From Paenibacillus sp. PK3_47 (lineage in GTDB: Bacteria > Bacillota > Bacilli > Paenibacillales > Paenibacillaceae), in the NCBI RefSeq assembly GCF_023520895.1, contig NZ_CP026029.1, positions 868,001-932,000 of the forward strand: 64,000 nt of DNA, read 5' to 3'. Numbering within the stretch: position 1 is the stretch's first letter; every line of letters begins with the position of its first letter. Both the position numbers and the translations under genes were made by a program. The notes beneath the pieces are model-generated. The model was not told where the DNA came from and did no database searches. It was given only the letters and a program-made list of their open reading frames with translations. This document shows, one piece after another, positions 8,735-17,747 of the stretch.

Positions 8735-11227
8735 TTAAAACTGCCTTTCGAACAGGAGCAGCATCACCCCGTGGGGCGGGAGTACAATGTCTTTGTGCCA
8801 GCATTCCTTCTCTACAATCTCTGTCCGGATGACCGGGCCGCTCCTGCTGTTTAAATACAGAATTTCTTCCTGTGTCAAAAAATCGGGCGATCCCATACGG
8901 ATCCACTCATCCAATACCGATCCATGCTCGCGGTCCAGCTGATAACTGGTGCACTTATACGGTCCTGGGAGCAGATTTAGTGTAAAATCAAAGGCTTTGC
9001 TGCCTTTTTCCTCAAAAACATCATAACGGGTGGAGCCGGAGAGTTCCGACCAGTCCCCACTCGCAAACAGCTGATCCACATGTACATAGTGATAGAACAG
9101 AAATTGCATGCTTCCGTCGCTTTTCCGGGTTCCTGCGTAACCGTCTCCCTTTATAAGCAGCTCGTCCCCCAGCTTCTGCATCAGCTCAAAGGCATAATAG
9201 CCGGGCTTTTTCAGCCCGTCGCGGTTGATCAGGCCAAAGCCCCCATAGAACGGGGAAGCGGGAACGACACTCTCCTCAAAAACATCGGTAAACGACCAGA
9301 ACGCCAGCGCCTTCACGTCACCGAGCGTGTTCATCGTCTGGTAGATGACAAACGGTGCCATAAACATCGTATCATGCAGCAAATTCCGGTCATACAGCGA
9401 AAAATTCCATTCGGTCACATGCAGTTCAACATGATCATACAATGCCGCATTCATTTTTTGCCGCAAACGGTCAATGCTGTCTTTATAGAAGGAAGGAGGC
9501 ATAATCCGGGTCAGACGGTCTTCTTCCGATTTCAGCTTAGGATACTCCGAGTAAATATGGAACGAAAAGAAATCCAAAGGCACTTGCCGCCTGCTGCAGT
9601 AAGCCAAAAACTCCTCGGCCCACGTATCGTTCCAGAGGGAGCCGTAACCCATGGCAGGCCCTCCTGTCTTCAGCTCGGGCAATACGGATTTGATCGCATG
9701 GACGGTGGATTCGTAAAAAGCGAAGTATTCCTCTTTACTGCCTGCCCAGCAGACACCTGCCAGATCCGGTTCGTTCCATACTTCAAAATACCACTGCTTC
9801 ACTTCTTCCGCCCCGTAACGGTTCAGGCAATGGCGGATAAATTCGCGGACGAGCGCTTCCCACTTGCCGGGATCTGCCGGAGGACTGATGTTGCCTCTCC
9901 ACCAGAACAACGTTTCTTTGGATCTCGCCAGCTGGCCCGGCATAAAGCTTAGTTCGACGAACGGCCGTACTCCCTGCTCCAGAAGGAAGTCATACAGCTT
10001 GTCCACATAAGACCAGTTATAGACAGGTGTGCCGTCTTCATACTCGCTGTACACCATCATCTCATCGTTAAAAATGCCGTGAAACCGGATATGGCGGAAC
10101 GGGATTTTCCCTTTTAATGCAGACAGCTGCCTCCGCCAGTCTTCACGCAATCCTTCTACGGCTCTGCCCGCTGTCATGGTGATGTTCCAGTGCTTCTCAT
10201 ATCCGGTTGCTGTCTGGTCTGCGCTGGCTTCAACCCGTATGGGGTCCGCAATGAGAACAGCCGGCACAACAGCCGCAGTCTGATCTCCATCCGCTTTGGC
10301 CTCCAAATAGCGGTACAGCGAGCCAATGGCATTCATCGTGTCCATTTCATAATAATCTCCGCTGGAGGATTCCTCATACGTCTTAGGCTTGCGGTTCAAG
10401 CTGAGCCGGTGCGGTTCCGGTGCAAGCGAAGCTTCCCGGTAAGAGCCGGGGGTGCAGCCATACTTCTCTTTGAAGTATTTGTTAAACAGCTTCACGTTCG
10501 CAAATCCGCAGTCCAGTGCGATTTCGGAGATGGTCTTATCGCTTTCCGCCAGCTGCACCTGAGCCTTCTCCAGCCGGATAAGCGTCAAATACTTTTGAAA
10601 GGGGATTCCGATTTTGTCGGTAAAGAAATGGGAAAAGTAGTGCAGGCTTAAATGCTCGGAGTCCGCCATATCCTGCAGGGTGATTTTCTCATTATAGTGG
10701 TTATCGATATATGTAAGGACACTGTTCAGCCTTTTATAGTCGTTGTCTCTACTGCCTTCATTGGCTGCCGGATTGGTCCCGTCTGAAAAATACCTCAGAA
10801 GAGTTCCGCATAACATCTGCAATCTGCCCATAGCGAACCTTTGATAACCCGGCGATTTTTTGTTGATCTCCCATACCATCTGCGCCAGATTCCGTTTAAG
10901 GCTATGCAGCTGCGGGGCGTCCTGCCCCGGGTTGCAGGAGATAAATGCATTGTTGTCCAGCAGCTCAGGGCCAAACTGCAGGGTTAGCAGCACATTATCC
11001 TGATGGGTCCGCTCAATCTTGTGAACCGACATGCTATTTATGACGATGAGATCATCTTCACCGAGCGTATACAGCTTCTGGTCCAGATACATGTTGATGG
11101 AGCCATGAAGAACATACAGGATCTCCACTTCCTTATGCCAATGAAAATCAACATGCTTCACAGAGTTCACAAAGAGCTTTATAGGCAGATCATCCTGATG
11201 CTGAATAAACTCATATAGGTAGCGAAT
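8735..11227 (-). CDS. AraC regulator fused to a GH39 enzyme
   Basis: About 830 residues in one frame. The first 110 residues are a cupin sugar-sensing domain (FHWHKEVEILYVLHG), residues about 170-275 are an AraC double helix-turn-helix (IALDCGFANVKLFNKYFKEKYGCTP split over two helices), and from about 300 to the end is a GH39 barrel with acid/base Glu in VWNEPD and nucleophile Glu in HVTEWNFS. GH39 enzymes are beta-xylosidases and related retaining exo-enzymes. The start is unclear: the only GTG (11234-11236) overlaps the ribosome site GGGAGGT, while an ATT at 11225-11227 lies at the right distance, so I use it. The catalytic residues look intact, so it may both bind DNA and cleave sugar. Confidence 0.85.
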   Translation of the reverse strand: MRYLYEFIQHQDDLPIKLFVNSVKHVDFHWHKEVEILYVLHGSINMYLDQKLYTLGEDDLIVINSMSVHKIERTHQDNVLLTLQFGPELLDNNAFISCNPGQDAPQLHSLKRNLAQMVWEINKKSPGYQRFAMGRLQMLCGTLLRYFSDGTNPAANEGSRDNDYKRLNSVLTYIDNHYNEKITLQDMADSEHLSLHYFSHFFTDKIGIPFQKYLTLIRLEKAQVQLAESDKTISEIALDCGFANVKLFNKYFKEKYGCTPGSYREASLAPEPHRLSLNRKPKTYEESSSGDYYEMDTMNAIGSLYRYLEAKADGDQTAAVVPAVLIADPIRVEASADQTATGYEKHWNITMTAGRAVEGLREDWRRQLSALKGKIPFRHIRFHGIFNDEMMVYSEYEDGTPVYNWSYVDKLYDFLLEQGVRPFVELSFMPGQLARSKETLFWWRGNISPPADPGKWEALVREFIRHCLNRYGAEEVKQWYFEVWNEPDLAGVCWAGSKEEYFAFYESTVHAIKSVLPELKTGGPAMGYGSLWNDTWAEEFLAYCSRRQVPLDFFSFHIYSEYPKLKSEEDRLTRIMPPSFYKDSIDRLRQKMNAALYDHVELHVTEWNFSLYDRNLLHDTMFMAPFVIYQTMNTLGDVKALAFWSFTDVFEESVVPASPFYGGFGLINRDGLKKPGYYAFELMQKLGDELLIKGDGYAGTRKSDGSMQFLFYHYVHVDQLFASGDWSELSGSTRYDVFEEKGSKAFDFTLNLLPGPYKCTSYQLDREHGSVLDEWIRMGSPDFLTQEEILYLNSRSGPVIRTEIVEKECWHKDIVLPPHGVMLLLFERQF

Positions 11228-11272
11228 TGTCTGCACCTCCCTTCATACCATTTTATTATAGCCATACTAAAT

Positions 11273-11325
11273 GCAAAAAAGAAGCCGCCTCACTTGCAGC
11301 AGCTCCTCTGCAAATGAAACAGCTC
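11273..11325 (-). terminator. Terminator after the SLH region
   Basis: On the minus strand an 18-pair stem rich in G-U pairs (arms 11308-11325 and 11281-11299, loop of 8) is followed by CTTTTTTGC. It lies 16 bases past the SLH stop codon, so the transcript of the big GH32 gene runs through the detached SLH region before ending. Confidence 0.75.
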
Positions 11326-11340
11326 TTTTTAACCCATTTA

Positions 11341-11856
11341 TTATTTCTCCTGTTTCTCTATCTTCTCCATCAACAGTGAAATTACCTGCGCACTTTCTGC
11401 ACGGTTGACTTGCTCATGCGGCATGAACAAGTGGTTTCCGCGGCCGCTGATGAAGCCAAGCTCCTGTGCAGCTCCCACTGCATCTGCCGCCCAGCTGCTG
11501 ATCCTATGACGATCCTTAAAGTCACTCGCCTGACCGCCGGCAGCAATCTGGCCTGTTTGAAACAAATAGGCTTTGTAAATCATGACTGCCATCTCTTCAC
11601 GGCTAACCGTTTCATCCGGTGCAAAGCTGTCCGCGCCTCTTCCGGTAACAATTCCTGCTTCGTAGGCTGCGGCAATGGATGCAGCGTACCATTTGGCCGG
11701 GTCCACATCCTTAAATACAGCCGGTTCCGAAGCCTGGATATTGAGTGTACGGGTAATCAATGAGGCAAGTTCAGCTCTGCTCACCTTTTGTTTGGGCGCA
11801 AATGCCGTATTGCTCACACCGAGGAGAATTTGTTTTGCAGCCATTTTTTTAATCAC
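11341..11856 (-). pseudogene. SLH cell-wall anchor cut off from the GH32 protein by TGA
   Basis: These 171 codons encode the rest of three S-layer-homology repeats (FKDVDPAKWYAASI and SDFKDRHRISSWAADA mark repeats two and three). They lie in the same frame as the upstream GH32 gene, separated only by the TGA at 11866-11868 and three sense codons (Thr-Tyr-Asp). The upstream protein ends in FEDVSASY, exactly where an SLH motif needs Trp; the next codons continue the motif (TYDVIKKMAAKQILLGVS). A GTG at 11854-11856 could restart translation but has no ribosome site and would give an SLH piece with no signal peptide. I read this as the C-terminal anchor of one ancestral 1,900-residue protein, disabled by TGG to TGA, unless the stop is read through or is a sequence error. 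Confidence 0.8.
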
Positions 11857-11865
11857 ATCATAGGT

Positions 11866-14800
11866 TCAATAGGATGCGCTGACATCTTCGAATGTTTTGT
11901 CGAAGGTAAGGACGGCAAAGGTACTGAAGTGGTTAACTTGTGCAGTCCATTTACCGTTTGATAAGGTTCCGCCTATATACTCCACGCCGCCATCATCGGC
12001 AATGTAGTAGACGCCGGTCAGGTCCTGACGGGAGTTGTCATCGGCATTCAGCCTGATTGTGACCGGCTTGGAGAATTTCTCAAGCCTAAGCGCTGTTCCA
12101 TCAGCCTTCACAATAGACAATTTGAAGTCATAAATCTCTCCGGCTGCGGTAATAACTGCATGATTTCTGCTTCCGGCTTGCTCAAGCAGCTGTTTGCTCT
12201 GTTCTGGAGTCAATGCATCCATTTCAAAGGATATTTGCGCCTGTTCCAGACCGCTGCCCGCAACCAGTGACTGCAAATCCTGTAATACCTCTGCAGGAAT
12301 TTCAATCTCTACATCTGCATTTTTAACTGTCAAGGCATTCTTGCCGTCATTTGCCCCCGTTTTCACCGGAAACAGCACCTTCCGCTCCCCCTTAGCCAAT
12401 TCAAAATTCAGGCTCTCCGCAGGATCTGGTGTGCTTACTGGCATTACCGCCGGCTTACTCGGTGGACTGCTTGGGTCGGGAGTATATGTTGGACTCGTTG
12501 GATTCGCTGGTTCACTTGGTTCAATTGGAGTGGCCGGACCTCCGGGGTCAGCGGGTCCTTCAGGTCCGTTAGGTTCTGTCGGGTTGCCCGGATTTCCCGG
12601 AACCTCCACCTTAACCGGTACATTAAAGTCATCGACGTTAATATGTCCGAAACCGCCTGTGGATTGGTCAACGATCTTAATGTACAGCTCCTCGCCGATA
12701 TACGCTGAAGCATCCCAAATTTTCCGCTGGTATTCCTCATAATTGGTTGCAGTCTCTTTAAAAAGCTCCTTGCCGTCCGATGCGCGGACCAGTGCAACAT
12801 ACAGTTTCTCCATATCACGCCCGCCGCTGACCAGGAAGTTGAGCCTCCCGTTTCCGCCAAGAATGAAATTCTGTGATTGCAGCGTTCCGGTTAAGCTGTC
12901 ACCGCCGGCCTCCTCATTGAAGCCCCATACATGATAGCCGCCCGGTATTTTTTGCGACGGATTGAAATAGATTGTCTCCCAGAAAAACTTTGCATCTGTC
13001 ACATGGACATCTTGAAAGGCATCACCTTCCGTAATCCAGCCTGTCAGATCACCTGTCGCAAAATCATGGTTAGGCAGATCTGTAATATCAGTGTACACAG
13101 AGTTGTCCCAGTTATAAGGTACATCAACCGGAGCAGCCGGTTCACCTGTCAATGCGTTCATCTCCCATACTTCCATCGACTTGACCGTAACATCATTGTC
13201 TGCCCAGACTTGCAGCCCCAGGGAGTCGTATCTGCCTACATAAACCCGGGTGGTCAGTTTTTTCTTGTCATTGGCAAAAGCTTCAATCACCGAGCGGTCC
13301 AGGAAAATATGCAGCTTCAGATTTTCTCCGTCAAGATCTACATATCCGCCTTGAATACCATCGACACGTACATCCGGGTCAATACTGCTCTTGGTCCGGT
13401 CGACATTAAAGGTCCCGTCTGTCTTGTCGTAGTAAATCAATGTTTCTTCCTGGCCATTGTCGGAGCGCCGCACCTTAAGACCAAATTGCCGGGCTTCGCC
13501 CGGATCAATTTCCATCACAATCTCCAGCATGTCGCTTTTCACATCGCGGATCAGCTGATTGGCGGCCTGCAGATTTTTGTCTGCAAAATCAGCCACCTTC
13601 GTCCCCCGCAGGCTCTGCAGCTCCTGAATCGGCTCCATACGCAGTTCGTCATCTTCATCCAGGCTCAGGGAAACCGGCAGCGCCAGATTATGCGCCCATC
13701 CCGCCTGATACTCCGCCTGCGGCGTTCTTACATTCTGTACCATGGAGAATACGACTGTTCTTCCGTCAGGGGTAACCATCCCGCTCTCTGCGGTTAAATA
13801 GCCGTCGCCCACATCCATTTTGGACGGTGCCTCCTGGTCAGGAATAAATCTGTAATTATCCCGGTCCCAGGTGCCAATCCAGTAAAACACCTCTACATCT
13901 CTCTGCACATCATTCGCCGGTGCAACATGCTCCGGCTTTTCATGGGGATTGATCATAAAAATATACTTTTGCTTGCCCATGCTATCCTTGCCTAACGGAA
14001 GCAGAACCGGCAGTTCCCATACCGTGCCGAGCTCCGGATACAGGCTTCTGTCACTGACGTATAAAGGCCCTTTATACTCCCAGCTGTACATATCATCTGA
14101 CACGTACACCAAGGCTGTGCCACTGTTGAAGTCCTGGAGACCGGAAGTCACCAGCTGAATCCACTGATCTGACTCTTCGTCGTACCATACAAAAGGATCC
14201 CTGAACTCATTATGAATGCCGTTTCCATTCTGCTCTGTAACTGGTTCAGGATGCTTTACCCAATGCTCCAAATTAGGGTCCGACAAGTCTGCCGGGGTGG
14301 CCAGCCCTGTTCTCTGGTTCGGGGACAAGGAGTCATTGCCTGCGGTGTAGAACAGAACAGGATTTCCGTCACGGTCATACGCCGCGCTGCCTGACCATGC
14401 ACCGTCCGGATCAAGCGTGCCCGCTTCAGGCGCAAGTGCAGGCCGTACATTTTCCCAATGCACCATATCGTCGCTCACCCAGTGTCCCCAGTGGATTTGA
14501 TGCCAGAACGGACCCTGCGGATTATGCTGATAAAATAAATGGTATTTGCCGTTATAATAAATCGGCGCATGCGCTTCATTCATCCAGTTCTGCGGAGGCA
14601 TGGCATGATACTGCGGACGGTGCTGGTCACCGTCAAACACAGCCGGGTCCTCGTCAATATCGCCATTTGGAATTTCCGGAACCGCCCCGCCATGAAGCGC
14701 TTTTACATGCTCATACTCAGCAAGAATTTCCTGATCCGTTAGCGCTTTATTCTGCAGTTTCACTTCATCAATAAGTCCGCTGAACATGTTATAAGAGAAC

Positions 14801-17127
14801 AGGCCTGCAAGCTCTACGGGTTTATTATTTTTGCCGATCATCAGGTCGGCAGAAGAAGAGGTGATCGGTACGTTGGCAGGCGTTGTCTGTGAAGCTACCT
14901 CCTGGCCATTCAGGTATAATTTAATGACTCCATCGTTTTTGTCGAACGTAGCCGCTACGTAATTCCATTTGTATTTTTCAAGCGGATGGTCTTCGACCCA
15001 TACCTGAATCCACTGTCCGCCAATCCCAACCTGCATAGACCATGAGCCATGCCGGTACATGCCGAGGGAGAAGCCTTCCGCCTTATCCTGATCCGACTGG
15101 TTTACAATCGCCGACAGCTTGTTACCGTCTCCCCATTCATAGCTGCGCGGTGCGACCCAAGCCTCGATAGTTAGTGCATCGCCTACAGGAAGGGTATCCT
15201 GTGCTTTGACTTCAATGTCATTGGAGTAGCCATCGAACAGCAGGGCGCCGCCCTTGACCCCGCGCGGAGTCCATCTCGGATCTTTGGAGTCCATATATCT
15301 GGCATTATTAAATACATATTTTACATCATGCTCAAGCTGGCTTACTTCCTCAAGAGCCTTTTTTCCGGTGCCTTCATCCAAATTCATATAAAAGATATTA
15401 CCTTTACCTTTGGCCTTAAAAGCGTCAATAGAAATTCTGGCCTGACCCGAAGAATCGATGATTTTAATATAAAGACTCTTATTGTAATACTTGTACATAT
15501 TCCACGAAATTTGCTCGTTCGCACTAACATCGCCGGTTTTTTCAAGCAGTTCGTTAGTTCCGGCATCATAAAGTGCAACGTAGGCATCTTCCGGCTGGTC
15601 GATGTCTATAACATTGAAGGTAATCGTCCCGGTTCCTTGAAGCGTAAAGGCATTGGAGATAATGGCACCTTCCCCTTCCATGGAGGACTTGGCATAATAG
15701 CTGCCTTCTTTGCCCGGCCCGGCTCCATCAGTGACTTCAAAAGCGTTCCCCTCAACCGTCCAGCCTCCGAAAGTGCCGGACTCAAAACTGCCGTTTGCGA
15801 TTTCCGTCGGGATAATGTTGCCGGCGATCACGCCTTCTTCCGGTACCCGCTCATGGAAGGTATGGAAAGCATCCGCAAACATCACTCCCCAATCCGAAAC
15901 CGCGTGGTCGACGATCTCTATATACAGTTTTTTGCCTATATATTTGGAGAGGTCGGCTTTATACGTTTGCATATTCGCCAGCCGCATCCCTTGTCCAGGG
16001 TCAGGGAACCCGGAATCGTTAAATTCGCTGTTGCCGTATCTGGCAATCAGATTTCCTGTATCGGCATCACTGACGCTGACATAGGCCTGATCTGTATGCT
16101 TGCCTCCGCCTAGTCTGAAGGTAATCCAGCCTGTTCCTCCTAACTCAAAAGTGCTGGAACGCAGCACACCTGTTGCAGCCTCGTCTTTTCTCCAGCCGTT
16201 TAAGTGGTATGCTCCTTCCTGTTGGTATGGAATCTGTTCCGCCCACCATACGGTTTCGTCAGATACGCTGCCTGGCTCGAAGGCCTCTCCTTCTACTACT
16301 GTCCAGCCTGTGAGATCCCCGGTTTCAAAGCCTGGATTTTGTATTTGGTAACGTCTGAAATCCGGCTTGATATCCGGGGCAATTCTGCCCCCGGCTGGCT
16401 CTGCATCATGGTACATCAAGAATGCATCAGCAAAAATCAGCCCCCAGTCCGAGGTGGCATTATCAACAATTTCAACGTACAGCTTCTTGCCTAAATGTGC
16501 AGATAAATCCGCCTTATACTGCTCCATATTGGCAAGCCGCATTCCCTGGGCGGGATCCGGGAAGCCCACATCGGCAAATGCGCTGTTGCCGTACCTGGCA
16601 ATCACTTCGCCGGAATCCGCATCTACAATATTTACATACACCTTGTCCGGATTTTTGGCTCCGCCCAGCTTAAAGCTGATCCAGCCGCTTCCGCCCAGTT
16701 CGAAGGTGCTGGACCGCAGCACACCTGTCGCAGCTTCGTTATACTTCCAGCCGTTCAGATGATAAATTCCATCCTGGTTATACGGGATTTGCTCCGCCCA
16801 CCAGACGCTCTCCCCGGATACGCTGTCCGGTCCGAACGAATCCCCGCGGGTCACGGTCCATCCTGTTAAATCTCCGGTTTCAAAGCCTGGATTAACAATT
16901 TCATAGACTGTGTCCGTAACGGACGATTCTGATTCACGCCCGGGAACTTGATAGACTGCGTCCGTAACGGACAATTCTGATTCCGCCAGCGGAAATGAAC
17001 CTCCTCCCGCTTCAACTTTACCAGCAGCTGCGGCCTCAGCCTGGATTCCCGGCACCGCAAGCTGAAGCACCATAACCCCTGCAACCAGCTTGGAGATCCA
17101 GGACGTATTTCTTTTATCTTTCCTCAT
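11866..17127 (-). CDS. Secreted multi-modular GH32 fructan-active enzyme
   Basis: About 1,753 residues from the ATG with AGGAGG seven bases upstream (MRKDKRNTSW). Order: signal peptide (1-33); two near-identical carbohydrate-binding-like repeats, each starting NPGFETGDLTGW (about 75-245 and 250-425); a third related module; a LamG domain (about 590-790); GH32 propeller and sandwich (about 825-1340); a fourth GDLTGW module; a Pro-rich linker; a pre-SLH domain; and the first residues of an SLH repeat, where TGA stops it. GH32 motifs are WMNEAHAP, FRDP and WELP: the usual nucleophile Asp of WMNDPNG is Glu. The family cleaves or transfers fructose in inulin, levan or sucrose. Without its anchor the enzyme should be released. 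A cycloinulo-oligosaccharide fructanotransferase-like transferase is an alternative I cannot test. Confidence 0.88.
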   Translation of the reverse strand: MRKDKRNTSWISKLVAGVMVLQLAVPGIQAEAAAAGKVEAGGGSFPLAESELSVTDAVYQVPGRESESSVTDTVYEIVNPGFETGDLTGWTVTRGDSFGPDSVSGESVWWAEQIPYNQDGIYHLNGWKYNEAATGVLRSSTFELGGSGWISFKLGGAKNPDKVYVNIVDADSGEVIARYGNSAFADVGFPDPAQGMRLANMEQYKADLSAHLGKKLYVEIVDNATSDWGLIFADAFLMYHDAEPAGGRIAPDIKPDFRRYQIQNPGFETGDLTGWTVVEGEAFEPGSVSDETVWWAEQIPYQQEGAYHLNGWRKDEAATGVLRSSTFELGGTGWITFRLGGGKHTDQAYVSVSDADTGNLIARYGNSEFNDSGFPDPGQGMRLANMQTYKADLSKYIGKKLYIEIVDHAVSDWGVMFADAFHTFHERVPEEGVIAGNIIPTEIANGSFESGTFGGWTVEGNAFEVTDGAGPGKEGSYYAKSSMEGEGAIISNAFTLQGTGTITFNVIDIDQPEDAYVALYDAGTNELLEKTGDVSANEQISWNMYKYYNKSLYIKIIDSSGQARISIDAFKAKGKGNIFYMNLDEGTGKKALEEVSQLEHDVKYVFNNARYMDSKDPRWTPRGVKGGALLFDGYSNDIEVKAQDTLPVGDALTIEAWVAPRSYEWGDGNKLSAIVNQSDQDKAEGFSLGMYRHGSWSMQVGIGGQWIQVWVEDHPLEKYKWNYVAATFDKNDGVIKLYLNGQEVASQTTPANVPITSSSADLMIGKNNKPVELAGLFSYNMFSGLIDEVKLQNKALTDQEILAEYEHVKALHGGAVPEIPNGDIDEDPAVFDGDQHRPQYHAMPPQNWMNEAHAPIYYNGKYHLFYQHNPQGPFWHQIHWGHWVSDDMVHWENVRPALAPEAGTLDPDGAWSGSAAYDRDGNPVLFYTAGNDSLSPNQRTGLATPADLSDPNLEHWVKHPEPVTEQNGNGIHNEFRDPFVWYDEESDQWIQLVTSGLQDFNSGTALVYVSDDMYSWEYKGPLYVSDRSLYPELGTVWELPVLLPLGKDSMGKQKYIFMINPHEKPEHVAPANDVQRDVEVFYWIGTWDRDNYRFIPDQEAPSKMDVGDGYLTAESGMVTPDGRTVVFSMVQNVRTPQAEYQAGWAHNLALPVSLSLDEDDELRMEPIQELQSLRGTKVADFADKNLQAANQLIRDVKSDMLEIVMEIDPGEARQFGLKVRRSDNGQEETLIYYDKTDGTFNVDRTKSSIDPDVRVDGIQGGYVDLDGENLKLHIFLDRSVIEAFANDKKKLTTRVYVGRYDSLGLQVWADNDVTVKSMEVWEMNALTGEPAAPVDVPYNWDNSVYTDITDLPNHDFATGDLTGWITEGDAFQDVHVTDAKFFWETIYFNPSQKIPGGYHVWGFNEEAGGDSLTGTLQSQNFILGGNGRLNFLVSGGRDMEKLYVALVRASDGKELFKETATNYEEYQRKIWDASAYIGEELYIKIVDQSTGGFGHINVDDFNVPVKVEVPGNPGNPTEPNGPEGPADPGGPATPIEPSEPANPTSPTYTPDPSSPPSKPAVMPVSTPDPAESLNFELAKGERKVLFPVKTGANDGKNALTVKNADVEIEIPAEVLQDLQSLVAGSGLEQAQISFEMDALTPEQSKQLLEQAGSRNHAVITAAGEIYDFKLSIVKADGTALRLEKFSKPVTIRLNADDNSRQDLTGVYYIADDGGVEYIGGTLSNGKWTAQVNHFSTFAVLTFDKTFEDVSASY
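16904..16983 (-). repeat. 48-bp in-frame duplication in the GH32 N terminus
   Basis: Two copies of a 32-base stretch start at 16904 and 16952, period 48 bases (16 codons), differing at only two positions seen. Each contains the palindrome GTCCGTAACGGAC. The protein reads SVTDAVYQV then SVTDTVYEI just before the first binding module. It looks like a recent local duplication. Confidence 0.7.
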
Positions 17128-17174
17128 GAACAAGCCTCCTTCTACAATTCTTAATCCAACAAAAGGCATCTCTA

Positions 17175-17187
17175 TGAAGCGCTTTCA
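17175..17187. promoter_or_regulatory. cre-like (CcpA) site before the secreted GH32
   Basis: TGAAGCGCTTTCA is one base short of the catabolite-responsive palindrome TGAAAGCGCTTTCA and lies 48 bases upstream of the start codon. A second related site, ATAAAGCGCTTTCA, is at 17668-17681. Carbon catabolite repression would be expected for a secreted fructanase. The match is imperfect. Confidence 0.4.
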
Positions 17188-17726
17188 ATACTGTTGACTT
17201 TGAAATTGTGGAGATAAAGCTGAACCTATTCATATAAACAGTTAAAAGGTTCAACTTATAGAGCCCAGTATTCTAACTTTTAATGAGGCTAGCCTACTTG
17301 AAATTTGATAGCGCGAAAAAGTCCTGCTATTTCATTCGTTTTTGCCAAAGATGGATGATTAGATGGAATTTCTCCACTTAAATAGCTAAAAAACCACTAT
17401 TCGGATCAGCAGGAAGGATTTTAGATGGAGAAAATCCAACTATTGTCTCTCGCAGCCTCATTTTGAAAGAATTAGCGGGAGAAATTCCAACTAGTTTGCC
17501 CGGTACGACCGGCAGGCTCATGATGTTCCTTCCATCGGAAATCTGTCTATTATTTGCTATGCACATCCGTTGCTCTTTAGAGGCCCATTCTCTGCTCTTA
17601 ATGCGCCTCATTGGCTGCAATCTTTGCGGTCTTCAAAAGTTACTCAACAATGCTGCTCAAAACAGTCATAAAGCGCTTTCAATATAAGTCTCTTTACCGC
17701 GCACTATTTGCCTCCCGATAGGGTAA

Positions 17727-17744
17727 GGGGCGCCTAAGCGCCCC
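17727..17744 (-). terminator. Hairpin just after the cytoplasmic GH32 stop
   Basis: A perfect 7-bp GC stem (GGGGCGC, loop CTAA, GCGCCCC) starts three bases after the stop codon. No T-run follows on the minus strand, so it is a weak terminator or an mRNA 3' end stabiliser. Confidence 0.4.
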
Positions 17745-17747
17745 ATG

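Larger units (their letters stand above)
17128..17747. other. Long gap upstream of the secreted GH32
   Basis: About 600 bases without a credible gene. It holds the GH32 ribosome site, a TGAACCT/AGGTTCA inverted repeat (17221-17253, 19-base spacer), two GCGCTTTC motifs (17175 and 17668), and three loosely repeated units, each with a small inverted repeat around an A/T centre: TGGAATTTCTCCA (17364-17376), TGGAGAAAATCCA (17426-17438) and GGGAGAAATTCCA (17477-17489). The open stretch across it shows repeated VGISP/VGFSP words but no start signal, so I do not call it a gene. Confidence 0.6.

Noticed and set aside
9080..9952. A 290-residue plus-strand frame antisense to GH39
   Set aside because: A shadow of the GH39 coding sequence with the usual Arg/Pro/His-rich antisense composition.
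17378..17620. An 80-residue minus-strand frame with repeated VGISP/VGFSP words
   Set aside because: No ribosome site and composition like the loose intergenic repeats. Treated as repeat sequence.
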